A stretch of DNA of 64,000 bases from G965276675 sp965276675 (lineage in GTDB: Bacteria > Acidobacteriota > Terriglobia > Terriglobales > Acidobacteriaceae): contig OZ255624.1 in assembly GCA_965276675.1 (NCBI GenBank), positions 4,278,001 through 4,342,000 on the forward strand, in the 5' to 3' direction. Position numbers and translations under genes: made by a program. Numbering within the stretch: the stretch's first letter is position 1; every line of letters starts with the position of its first letter. The notes beneath the pieces are model-generated. The model did no database searches and was not told where the DNA came from. It saw only the letters and a program-made list of their open reading frames with translations. Below are positions 25,227 to 33,349 of this stretch, piece after piece.

Positions 25227-26204
25227 ATGACCGAGCTCACCCCATCGCAGCTAGTCCGCATCGAGGCCCATGGTCTTCTGGCATTGGCGGAGCGCCTGGA
25301 CGGCAGCATGGCTCCGCAGTTTTCCGAAGCAGTCGAACTCATTCTGCGCTGCGGGGAGACGCGCGGCCGGACCGTCATCACTGGAATGGGCAAGAGTGGC
25401 ATTATCGCGCAAAAGATCGCGGCGACGCTCTCGTCCACGGGCACGCCCGCTCTGTTTCTGCATCCCGCCGAGGCCCTCCATGGAGATCTGGGGATGATCG
25501 CCAAGGGAGATGTCGTGGTGGCGCTCTCGGCCAGCGGAGAGACGGACGAGCTCCTGCGCTTGCTTCCCATGCTGAAGCGCGTGGGAGATGCCCTGATCAG
25601 CTTCTGCTGCAATACGCGGTCGACGCTTGCTCTCGCGAGCGACGTCGCGCTGGACTGCTCCGTTCCGCAGGAGGCGTGCGGGCTAGGCCTGGCGCCGACG
25701 GCTTCGACCACTGCCATGCTGGCTCTCGGGGATGCGCTGGCCGTTGCCGTCTCGCTGCGCAAGGGCTTTCGTGCCGAGGATTTCGCCGACCTGCACCCAG
25801 GTGGCAAGCTGGGCAAGAAGCTGGCGCGGGTGCGCGAGTTGATGCACCGGGGCGAGGCGCTGCCCGCGGTCTCGGCCAGCACTCCTATGCACGAGGTGAT
25901 CTACGAGATGTCGCGCAAGAAGCTGGGAGTCACGACAGTGCTGGAAGGCGACAGACTGCTGGGCCTGATCTCCGATGGAGACCTGCGCCGGCTGCTCGGA
26001 GCACGCGGCCCGGAGGCCCTGGCGCTGAACGCGGGCGATGCCATGAATCCCCACCCGCTGACCATCGCTCCAGAGGAGTTTGCGGCACGGGCGCTCGCGG
26101 TGATGGAGGAGCGCAAGATCACCTCGCTGGTGGTGATCGATGCGGGACGGTCAGTCCTGGGCGTGCTGCACCTGCATGACTTGTGGGGCCTGGAGCTGAT
26201 CTAG
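25227..26204 (+). CDS. kdsD: Arabinose-5-phosphate isomerase
   Basis: 325 residues from the ATG at 25227 (an ATG 18 bases upstream is also possible; a TATGCT box overlaps it). The SIS domain has 'TVITGMGKSGIIAQKIAATLSSTGTPALFLHPAEALHGDLGMI', then 'SGETDELLRLLP' and 'ASTTAMLALGDALAVA'. Two CBS domains follow ('MHEVIYEMSRKKLGVTTVLEGDRLLGLISDGDLRRLL' and the end). It converts ribulose-5-phosphate to arabinose-5-phosphate for Kdo in LPS. Its stop shares CTAG with the opposing gene. Confidence 0.93.
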   Translation: MTELTPSQLVRIEAHGLLALAERLDGSMAPQFSEAVELILRCGETRGRTVITGMGKSGIIAQKIAATLSSTGTPALFLHPAEALHGDLGMIAKGDVVVALSASGETDELLRLLPMLKRVGDALISFCCNTRSTLALASDVALDCSVPQEACGLGLAPTASTTAMLALGDALAVAVSLRKGFRAEDFADLHPGGKLGKKLARVRELMHRGEALPAVSASTPMHEVIYEMSRKKLGVTTVLEGDRLLGLISDGDLRRLLGARGPEALALNAGDAMNPHPLTIAPEEFAARALAVMEERKITSLVVIDAGRSVLGVLHLHDLWGLELI

Positions 26205-26629
26205 TGAGCGCTCGCTGGAGCAGCGGCGGCCGTCACTGTGAGCGCCAATGTTGCGGTGTGGCTGACAGAGCTTGTGGTCATCAGCTGGCGCGAGATGCCG
26301 GTAACGGTGAGCGTGGCGTTGCCGAGGGCGGCACTGTTGGCTGCCGTGAGGGTAAACATCTGGGTAGAGCCAATGCCGACTGTAGCCTCAGCAGGGGCCA
26401 CACCAACGCTCGCCGGCAGCCCACTCAGGAAGACATTGATGCTGCCTTGGGAGTTATGCAGGGGGGCCACCGTCACATTCACCGTATTTGTAGAACCCTG
26501 CGTCAGGGTGACGGCCGGCGTGATCATGGTGAGTGTGAAATCGGGATTGCCCTTGCTGCCGCAAGCTGAAGCGCCGAGGAGCGAGACACAGCTCAATCCA
26601 ACTACGATCATCTGAGAAAAACGGCGCAT
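26201..26629 (-). CDS. Putative lipoprotein with one Ig-like/beta-sandwich region
   Basis: 142 residues from the ATG that follows GGAGG at eight bases. The signal peptide ends in a lipobox-like 'GASAC'. The mature part is Thr/Ser/Val-rich: 'PDFTLTMITPAVTLTQGSTNTVNVTVAPL', 'VFLSGLPASVGVAPAEATVGIGSTQMFTLTAANSAALGNATLTVTGIS'. This is the pattern of single Ig-like or BACON-like repeats common in large secreted proteins of such soil bacteria. Here only one or two repeats remain, so it may be a small surface protein. Function unknown. Confidence 0.65.
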   Translation of the reverse strand: MRRFSQMIVVGLSCVSLLGASACGSKGNPDFTLTMITPAVTLTQGSTNTVNVTVAPLHNSQGSINVFLSGLPASVGVAPAEATVGIGSTQMFTLTAANSAALGNATLTVTGISRQLMTTSSVSHTATLALTVTAAAAPASAH

Positions 26630-26989
26630 GCAACGGGCCTCCATGGCAGTCAAGCTCCAAGCTGAGATGCTCTTAGAAGCCGCTTTGTTCGTCTTGGCTG
26701 CTGGCGCACTCAGGAAAGCTGTAAGTCGAAACAGTCTAGAAGCGGTCTCATATATGCTTTTGTGGCTTCGGTAGAGGACCTGAGGCCCGCTTCGATGACG
26801 GGCCTCACCCGTGCCGTCAAGGACTGCTTCAGGTTTATGAGACCGCTTCTAGCCGCTCATGCGGGTTTCCTTCCAGAATCCGCATGGCTTCACTGAGGGA
26901 CCGCTCCATTTAGAATGAAAGCACTCTATCTCGCTGTCTTGTCTGCACACAAGGGGCGGCGCCACGCAGGAAGACGAGAACACATCCGC
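26630..26989. other. Intergenic 360 bp: palindromic element and proS leader
   Basis: The region separates the lipoprotein gene (minus) from proS (plus). It contains the palindromic element at 26736-26852, a small inverted repeat ATGCGG...CCGCAT after it, and a -10-like TAGAAT at about 26910-26915 that would give proS a leader of roughly 70 bases. No other gene is seen. Confidence 0.5.
26736..26852. repeat. Palindromic element, type C, 117 bp
   Basis: The ends CTAGAAGCGGTCTCATA and TATGAGACCGCTTCTAG are perfect 17-bp reverse complements. The core stem is TGAGGCCCG (26781-26789) with CGGGCCTCA (26799-26807). Size and layout match the other copies, though the sequence is largely different apart from a TGTGGCT block. 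It lies between divergent genes. Confidence 0.8.
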
Positions 26990-28789
26990 ATGCATCGTTG
27001 GTCCAAGCTCTTTATTCCCACGCTTCGCGAAGCTCCCGCGGATGCCGAGGTCGCCAGCCATAAGTTTCTGCTGCGCGCCGGCTATGTTCGCCAGCTCGGC
27101 GCGGGTATCTATTCGTACCTTTTTCTTGGGCAGCGCTCGTTGAACAAGATCATCGCGATCGTGCGGGAGGAGATGGACCGTATCGGGCAGGAGTTCCTGC
27201 TGCCCGCGCTCCATCCTCGTGAGCTGTGGGAGCTCTCTGGACGCTGGACCTCCATGGGCGAGAATATGTTCCGGCTGAAGGACCGCAAGGGCGCCGATCT
27301 TTGTCTGGGCATGACGCACGAAGAGGTGATGACGGAGATCGCCCGCAAGGAATTGCGCTCCTACAAACAACTGCCACAGATCTGGTACCAGATCCAGACC
27401 AAGTTTCGCGATGAACCGCGCCCGAAGTCCGGCCTGCTGCGCGTGCGGCAGTTCATCATGAAGGATGCCTATAGCTTCGATATCGACGCTGCCGGCCTGG
27501 ACGAAAGCTACCGCAAACACGATGCGACCTACCGCGCTATTTTCGGGCGTTGCGGTCTGGAGTTTGTCGCGGTCGAGGCAGACTCAGGCGCCATGGGCGG
27601 CTCGCAGTCGCAGGAGTTCATGGTCTACACCGACGCGGGAGAAGACCTGATCGCCTCCTGCGCGCAATGCGGGTATGCCGCGAACATCGAAAAAGCCACC
27701 TCGCAGCTGGAGCTGGTAAAAGACCTGGCCCCCACTGGCGACGGCAACCCTGAACTGGTCGCGACCCCCGGCCAGCGCACCATTGGGGAGGTCGGCGCCT
27801 TTCTGGGGACCGAGCCACACCACCAGATCAAGACTATGGCTTACGTTGCGGAAAGCGCCTCCGAAGGGGAGGGTGGCGCGAAAAGTGCGGCCAAAGCGCG
27901 CCATGCCTACATGATTGCGGCGTTTCTGCGCGGCGACCATTCGGTGAACGAAGCCAAGCTCAATTCGGTCGTCAGGCAGCATACTGGCGCGAGCGAGATC
28001 CGCCCTGCCACACCAGAAGAGATCCAGGAGTTCTTCGGCGCCGAGCCTGGGTATCTGGGCCCCATCGGTCTGCCTGCGAGTTGGCGGGGCGAAAAGGCTG
28101 TGATCCTGCTCGATACGGCACTCGATCATGGAACCAACTACATCGCCGGCGCAAATAAATCCGAGCACCACCTCCGCAACGTAACTCCCGGCCTCGATTT
28201 CAGCTGGACTGCCCTGGTGGACCTCCGCACCGCGGCTGAAGGCGAGGGTTGCCCCACGTGTGGCGCGCCTCTGCGCGTGGCCGAGGCAGTTGAGATCGGC
28301 CATATCTTCAAGCTTGGCTATCGCTACTCGGAGGCGATGGGTGCCCGCGTGCTCGATCCGCAGGGCAAAGAGACGACGCCGATCATGGGCTCCTACGGCA
28401 TCGGCATCGAGCGTATTCTTACCTCGGCGATTGAGCAGAGCTATGATGACAACGGCTTCTGGCTGCCGCCGTCGATTGCGCCGTTTGATGTAGTGGTGAC
28501 GATCACGAATACGGCGGACAACGCTTTGCTGAATGCGGGCGAATCGATCGCGATTGCGTTGGAACGGGCTGGCTTCGATGTGCTGCTCGATGACCGCAAT
28601 GAACGCGCTGGAGTCAAGTTTAAGGACGCCGATCTGATCGGGATCCCATATCGCATCAACGTGGGCAAGAAGACAGCCGAGGGAAGCGTGGAGTTTGTCA
28701 CCCGTGCCCTTGCGGCCGATAAAAGCTCAGCTCTGGACGTCGCTATCCCGAAGGTAGCCCAGTTACTCAAAGAGCACACCGGCCGGTGA
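26990..28789 (+). CDS. proS: Prolyl-tRNA synthetase, bacterial type
   Basis: 599 residues from the ATG preceding 'HRWSKLFIPTLREAPADAEVASHKFLLRAGYVRQLGAGIYSYL', the canonical ProS start; an upstream in-frame ATG would add 25 unrelated residues. Class II motif 2 is 'TKFRDEPRPKSGLLRVRQFIMKDAYSFD'. The YbaK-like editing insertion is in the middle ('YMIAAFLRGDHSVNEAKLNSVV'). Motif 3 is in 'GSYGIGIERIL'. The anticodon domain ends the protein. It charges tRNA-Pro. Confidence 0.97.
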   Translation: MHRWSKLFIPTLREAPADAEVASHKFLLRAGYVRQLGAGIYSYLFLGQRSLNKIIAIVREEMDRIGQEFLLPALHPRELWELSGRWTSMGENMFRLKDRKGADLCLGMTHEEVMTEIARKELRSYKQLPQIWYQIQTKFRDEPRPKSGLLRVRQFIMKDAYSFDIDAAGLDESYRKHDATYRAIFGRCGLEFVAVEADSGAMGGSQSQEFMVYTDAGEDLIASCAQCGYAANIEKATSQLELVKDLAPTGDGNPELVATPGQRTIGEVGAFLGTEPHHQIKTMAYVAESASEGEGGAKSAAKARHAYMIAAFLRGDHSVNEAKLNSVVRQHTGASEIRPATPEEIQEFFGAEPGYLGPIGLPASWRGEKAVILLDTALDHGTNYIAGANKSEHHLRNVTPGLDFSWTALVDLRTAAEGEGCPTCGAPLRVAEAVEIGHIFKLGYRYSEAMGARVLDPQGKETTPIMGSYGIGIERILTSAIEQSYDDNGFWLPPSIAPFDVVVTITNTADNALLNAGESIAIALERAGFDVLLDDRNERAGVKFKDADLIGIPYRINVGKKTAEGSVEFVTRALAADKSSALDVAIPKVAQLLKEHTGR

Positions 28790-28907
28790 ACGAAATGAGA
28801 AAGCGCAACAGAAGAGCAGCAGTGATGCAGCGGGAGCGAACAGAATGCGTCTAAGTTGCAGCATGTCTTGGGTTGCAGCATGTGACCTGGGCGTAGGAAT
28901 GTAGCGA

Positions 28908-31715
28908 TTGGCAGCAGCGAGCTCCGGCTTGCAAAACTTAGAAATCCGCGGTTCCGGCCACGGAAAGATCGGTTCGGCCACTGTGGCAGTAAAAGTGAAA
29001 CTCGCGCGTCCCGAAGGCCGGCAGATTGGCGGCAGAGATTTTTGGAGGGGTGTTGCCGCTGTTGTCGCTGCCCTGTTCGTCGTCGTGTGCCTGGTTGTGG
29101 GCATCACTTTCTCGTTCTACTACTTCAAGTACAAACATGTGGTGGATGAGCGGCTGGCTAAACCGCTCTTCACCCAGACGGCCCGCATCTATGCCGCGCC
29201 GCGCGAGGTGCGCAGCGGACAAAAGCTGACAGCGCATGCTCTTGCCCAGCAGCTGCGAAACGCCGGCTACAGCGAAAGCGGTGAGCGCGGCGCCTCGCAG
29301 CTTGGCACCTTTGCTCTCTCGGCTGACACCATTGCCGTGCATCCCGGTCCGCAGTCATACCACTCGGAAGAGGGTGCGACAATTGCCTTCAGCAATGGCC
29401 TGGTCAGCTCCATCTCCGGCGATACCGGGCAGCCGCTCGCCGCCTACGAGCTGGAGCCGCAGCTCATCACCGGCTTGTCGGAAGGGGCCAACCGTACGAA
29501 ACGCCGCCTGGTCACCTACGGTGAGTTGCCGCCGCATCTGGTGCAGGCGGTGACCTCAATCGAGGACCGCAGGTTTTTCGCGCACGGCGGCGTAGATTAC
29601 ATCCGGCTGGCGGGTGCGCTGCGCGACGACTTGCTCGCCGGTCGCAAGCGCGAGGGTGGATCGACACTCACAATGCAGCTGGCGCGCGGCTTCTTTCTGA
29701 CACCGGAGAAGAAATTCAAGCGCAAGATCATCGAGATCGCGATCACCTTTCAGCTGGAAAACCGCTTCAACAAGCAGAAGATCTTTGAGCTCTATGCCAA
29801 CCAGATCAACCTGGGCCAGCAGGGTTCTTTTGCCATCAATGGCTTCGGCGAGGCCTCGCAAGCTTACTTTGGCAAAGATGTCCGCCAGCTCTCACTTGCC
29901 GAGTGTGCTCTGCTGGCTGGCATGATCCAGCACCCGAGCTACCTGAACCCCTACCGCCATCCCCAGCGCGCGATCAACCGCCGCGATGTGGTGCTGGACG
30001 CGATGGTAGGTACAGGCGACATCACCGCCGCACAAGCTGCCGAAGCCAAGACCGAACCCCTCAAGCTGGTGCCGTCCAACATCGATGCTGGCGAGGCGCC
30101 CTACTTCGTCGACCTGGTGCGCGACCAGCTGAATCGTGCCCTTGGCGAGAACCAATACAACGACCAGGGGCTCCGCATCTATACCTCGCTCGATCCGGAC
30201 CTCCAGCATGCCGCCAATGAAGCCGTAACGCAAGGCATGAAGATCGTGGACGAGCAGGTAGAGAAGCGCCGCGCCCGCTCAACCGACCCCAGCTCGATTC
30301 CCAGCCCGCAGGTCGCGCTGATCGCGCTCAATCCGCATACAGGTCAGGTGCTGGCGCTGGTCGGCGGCCGCAACTACGGTTTATCGCAGCTTAACCACGC
30401 TGTCTCCAAACGTCCGACCGGCTCCATCTTTAAGCCATTCGTCTATGCTGCCGCCTACAATTCCAGCCTGGCCGGCAGAGAGCTCACCACGCCCAATGTA
30501 CCAATCGAACTCGCTGCCGATACGACTAACCCAAACGGCACGGTCGTGAATGGCACGAGTACGGGCGATCCGCAAAACGGCAACGCGGACGAAAGCACGC
30601 CACCCCCGCCCGACCCCGGACTGCACCACGGTGTATTCACGGCCGTGACCATGCTCCACGACCAACAGACGACCTTTGAAGGCGGCTACACGCCGCGCAA
30701 CTTCGACCGCAAGTACCACGACGAAGTGACGGCGCGGTATGCGCTACAGTACTCCCTCAATAACGCCACCATCTCGCTGGCGCAGATGGTCGGGTACGGC
30801 AACGTGGCATCGCTGGCGCGCGATGCCGGCATCAAATCGGCCCAAGGCACACCTGCCGTTGCCCTCGGCGCCTACGATGCCACGCCGCTGGACATGGCCG
30901 GGGCCTACACGGCCTTCGCCAACAGCGGCGTCCGCATCTCTCCCTGGATGCTGGCCTCCGTCCGCTCCGCAAATGGCGACGTGTTGAACGACTACAGCCC
31001 CAGCAACAAACCGATCCTGGACCCGCGCGTCGCCTTCCTGACCACCAGCCTGATGCAGAATGTCATTAACGCCGGCACCGGCAACGAAGTCCGCCGCCGT
31101 GGCTTTCTGGCGCCCGCGGCCGGCAAAACCGGCACCTCCCACGATGCCTGGTTCGCCGGCTTTACCTCGAATCTGATCTGTGTCGTGTGGGTAGGCAACG
31201 ATGACTATACCGACATCAAGATCGAAGGCTCCAAGGCCGCCGCGCCGATCTGGGCGGAGTTCATGAAGCATGCCGTACAGCTTCCACAGTACTCGGACAC
31301 AAAGAATTTCGTACCGCCGACGGGAGTGTCCATCGTCAGACTCGACAAGGTGAGCAATCTTCTGGCCGACGAGACATGCCCCCGCGATGTCGACGTCGCT
31401 TTCCTCGATGGCACAGCTCCAATGACCACCTGCAGTCAGCCAGCGAACGATCAGCGCAACTTCTTCCAGAAGATCTTTGGGCTGGGGGAGAAGCCCGCCG
31501 CTCCTGCGCTGCCACCGGTACAGACCCGAGGGCCGGCGCAAACGACGCCGGGTCTTCCGGCCTCCACTGTTGCTGCCAATCCTCCACCTGCGAATCCAGC
31601 TAACCCGGATCAAGCAAATGACCAGCAAAAGCCCAAGAAGAAAGGCTTTTTCGGACGGCTCTTTGGCGGGAGCAATAAAAACGACGACAAGCAGCCTCAG
31701 CCCCAACCGCACTGA
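28908..31715 (+). CDS. Class A penicillin-binding protein (PBP1-type)
   Basis: 935 residues, probable TTG start. One membrane helix (residues about 47-70), then a UB2H-like segment as in PBP1B ('TARIYAAPREVRSGQKLTAHALAQQLRNAGY'). The GT51 domain has 'SIEDRRFFAHGGVDYIRLAGAL' and 'EGGSTLTMQLARGFFLTPEKKFKRKI'. The transpeptidase has SxxK in 'TGSIFKPFVYAAAYN', SxN in 'YSLNNAT' and KTG in 'AAGKTGTSHDAWFAGF'. The tail after 830 is Pro/Asn-rich, then Lys-rich. It polymerises and cross-links peptidoglycan in the periplasm. The 118-base gap before it has the direct repeat GTTGCAGCATGT. Confidence 0.95.
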   Translation: MAAASSGLQNLEIRGSGHGKIGSATVAVKVKLARPEGRQIGGRDFWRGVAAVVAALFVVVCLVVGITFSFYYFKYKHVVDERLAKPLFTQTARIYAAPREVRSGQKLTAHALAQQLRNAGYSESGERGASQLGTFALSADTIAVHPGPQSYHSEEGATIAFSNGLVSSISGDTGQPLAAYELEPQLITGLSEGANRTKRRLVTYGELPPHLVQAVTSIEDRRFFAHGGVDYIRLAGALRDDLLAGRKREGGSTLTMQLARGFFLTPEKKFKRKIIEIAITFQLENRFNKQKIFELYANQINLGQQGSFAINGFGEASQAYFGKDVRQLSLAECALLAGMIQHPSYLNPYRHPQRAINRRDVVLDAMVGTGDITAAQAAEAKTEPLKLVPSNIDAGEAPYFVDLVRDQLNRALGENQYNDQGLRIYTSLDPDLQHAANEAVTQGMKIVDEQVEKRRARSTDPSSIPSPQVALIALNPHTGQVLALVGGRNYGLSQLNHAVSKRPTGSIFKPFVYAAAYNSSLAGRELTTPNVPIELAADTTNPNGTVVNGTSTGDPQNGNADESTPPPPDPGLHHGVFTAVTMLHDQQTTFEGGYTPRNFDRKYHDEVTARYALQYSLNNATISLAQMVGYGNVASLARDAGIKSAQGTPAVALGAYDATPLDMAGAYTAFANSGVRISPWMLASVRSANGDVLNDYSPSNKPILDPRVAFLTTSLMQNVINAGTGNEVRRRGFLAPAAGKTGTSHDAWFAGFTSNLICVVWVGNDDYTDIKIEGSKAAAPIWAEFMKHAVQLPQYSDTKNFVPPTGVSIVRLDKVSNLLADETCPRDVDVAFLDGTAPMTTCSQPANDQRNFFQKIFGLGEKPAAPALPPVQTRGPAQTTPGLPASTVAANPPPANPANPDQANDQQKPKKKGFFGRLFGGSNKNDDKQPQPQPH

Positions 31716-31823
31716 GCCGTGCGATTGAAGTCGCGGATTTAGGGCGAGAAGGCTTCAGCGCAGAGCAACGATTCCCCTTGACAGCTCACGTGCGTTCCTA
31801 GGACTCTGCTGCCGGAGGCTTTC

Positions 31824-32207
31824 ATGAGAATCGCGGCTCTCATTGCACGCTACTTGCTGGGTCTAATCTTTCTCGTATTTGGTCTCAACGGTTTTCTGCA
31901 CTTCCTTCCCATGACTCCGCCGACCGGCGTCGCGGGCTCGTTCGTTGGAGCGCTGGCCGCATCGCACTTTGTGGTCGTGATTTTCGCCATCCAGATCATT
32001 GGCGGCGCACTCCTTTTAGCAGGGCGCTACGTTCCGCTAGGGCTCACGCTGCTCGGTCCGGTAATCGTTAACATCTTTCTTTTTCACCTGCTCATGGCGC
32101 CGAGCGGCTTGCCGCTCGCGATCATTGTTGTCGTGCTATGGCTGCTTGTGGCGTATTCGCTGAGGACGTATTTCGAAGGTCTGTTTGTACAGAAAGCAGA
32201 TATTTAG
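31824..32207 (+). CDS. DoxX-family membrane protein
   Basis: 127 residues with four helices, ATG preceded by GGAGG at five bases. 'RYLLGLIFLVFGLNGFLHFLP' and 'IQIIGGALLLAGRYVPLGLTLLGPVIVNIFLFHLLMAP' match the DoxX/SURF4-like pattern. The family has been linked to thiol or redox stress in some bacteria, but no function can be fixed here. It runs into a palindromic element and the opposing nei gene. Confidence 0.85.
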   Translation: MRIAALIARYLLGLIFLVFGLNGFLHFLPMTPPTGVAGSFVGALAASHFVVVIFAIQIIGGALLLAGRYVPLGLTLLGPVIVNIFLFHLLMAPSGLPLAIIVVVLWLLVAYSLRTYFEGLFVQKADI

Positions 32208-32221
32208 TGATCTGACCCGGT

Positions 32222-32339
32222 CAGACCATTTCCAGGATTACTGTGCCTCGCGTGAAGACCCGCTCGGTGTGGCCGTTCCTGGAGGAACGGCCACGTTCAC
32301 CTCAGTTCGCTGGTCTTCACCTGCCCTGGAAATGATTTA
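32222..32339. repeat. Palindromic element, type B, 118 bp
   Basis: The ends pair as CATTTCCAGG / CCTGGAAATG, with weaker outer bases. The core is an 11-bp perfect stem GTGGCCGTTCC (32269-32279) with GGAACGGCCAC (32284-32294). A second nested pair GTGAAGACC / GGTCTTCAC lies around it. The right end, read on the minus strand, begins with the TAA stop of nei. It sits between convergent doxX and nei and is homologous to copies at 46860 and 53962. Confidence 0.85.
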
Positions 32340-33233
32340 GCCGCACCCGACTTTGCGCCGCCGGATTGTGCCGGACCAGCCTTCTACCGGCGCCATCTCC
32401 GGCGGTAGTGGCTGGCACTGCGGGCACCAGTAAGTGGAGCGCGCCCCCACGCCCTGCTTGCGAGATAGGACCTCTGTCCCGCACCGGCGGCATGGCTTTC
32501 CGCGACGCCCATAGACCCAAAGCCGGGCGCCAGGGTCGGCAGCGCGGGTAGTGCGACGCGCACCGGTATAGGTCACGATCCCGTCGTCGACGCCCGCAGA
32601 GACATTCGCGAGCAGGAGTTTCCGCGAGGTCGCCACCAGACACTCCACCTCATTGCGGGTGAGCGTCGACACGTGGCGGAAGGGATGCACCCCGCAGGCA
32701 AAGCAGATTTCCGATTTGAAGACGTTGCCGATGCCGGCCACCACGCGCTGATTCAGCAGCACGTCAGCGATCTCTTCCTCGCCCCGCGCCAGCAGTCGTG
32801 CCTCTGCCTCGTCCCCGGCGAAGGTCTCGCCCAGCAGGTCGGGGCCGAGCTTCGGGATCGCGGTGTTGCGCTCCAGTGTACGGGCTGTGTAGAAGCGCGC
32901 CACTGGAACGTTGAAGGCTACTGCCTGGAAGCTTTCAGTCGCGATGACGATGCGCATGTGGCTGCGTCCGCGCCGCCATTGTTCGCCCGATCGGTAGATG
33001 TGCCAGCTGCCGCTCATCAGCATGTGCGTGACCAGGATGAGATCGCCGGAGAAGCGGATCAGCAGCCACTTGCCCCGGGCCTCCACCTTCTCGACTGTGC
33101 GGCCCACCACGGGTGTGTTGTCGTTGACGCTGGCCAGTGGTGCGAGCGCAGTCTCAAACCGCATCACCTGCTGGCCGCCAATGGCTCGCTCGAGCGCGCG
33201 AGCCGAGCGAAAGATGGTATCTCCCTCCGGCAT
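32337..33233 (-). CDS. nei: Endonuclease VIII-type DNA glycosylase (Nei/Fpg family)
   Basis: 298 residues. 'MPEGDTIFRSARALERAI' gives the catalytic Pro2-Glu3 and the Nei-type GDT. The helix-two-turn-helix region is 'LLNQRVVAGIGNVFKSEICFACGVHPF'. The C-terminal zinc finger is 'CRRCGTEVLSRKQGVGARSTYWCPQCQP' (CxxC...CxxC). It removes oxidised pyrimidines and cuts the abasic site. It follows lhr on the same strand, as in mycobacteria. The only Shine-Dalgarno candidate, AGGAG 11 bases before ATG, lies inside the palindromic element at 33235. Confidence 0.93.
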   Translation of the reverse strand: MPEGDTIFRSARALERAIGGQQVMRFETALAPLASVNDNTPVVGRTVEKVEARGKWLLIRFSGDLILVTHMLMSGSWHIYRSGEQWRRGRSHMRIVIATESFQAVAFNVPVARFYTARTLERNTAIPKLGPDLLGETFAGDEAEARLLARGEEEIADVLLNQRVVAGIGNVFKSEICFACGVHPFRHVSTLTRNEVECLVATSRKLLLANVSAGVDDGIVTYTGARRTTRAADPGARLWVYGRRGKPCRRCGTEVLSRKQGVGARSTYWCPQCQPLPPEMAPVEGWSGTIRRRKVGCG

Positions 33234-33234
33234 C

Positions 33235-33349
33235 TAGAGCATTTCTCCTGTAGGGTTAGACGGCAGGCAGAGGCGGACGCAGCCTTTCTTCGAGGAAAGC
33301 TGCACGGAGATTTAGTTCGCGCGTTCACAGCATCAGGAGAGATGCTCTA
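33235..33349. repeat. Palindromic element, type A, 115 bp, between lhr and nei
   Basis: The ends TAGAGCATTTCTCCTG and CAGGAGAGATGCTCTA pair at 15 of 16 positions. The core is GCAGCCTTTC ... GGAAAGCTGC. It fills the lhr-nei gap completely: the last five codons and TGA of lhr lie in its right end, and the nei ATG starts two bases beyond its left end. Confidence 0.85.
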
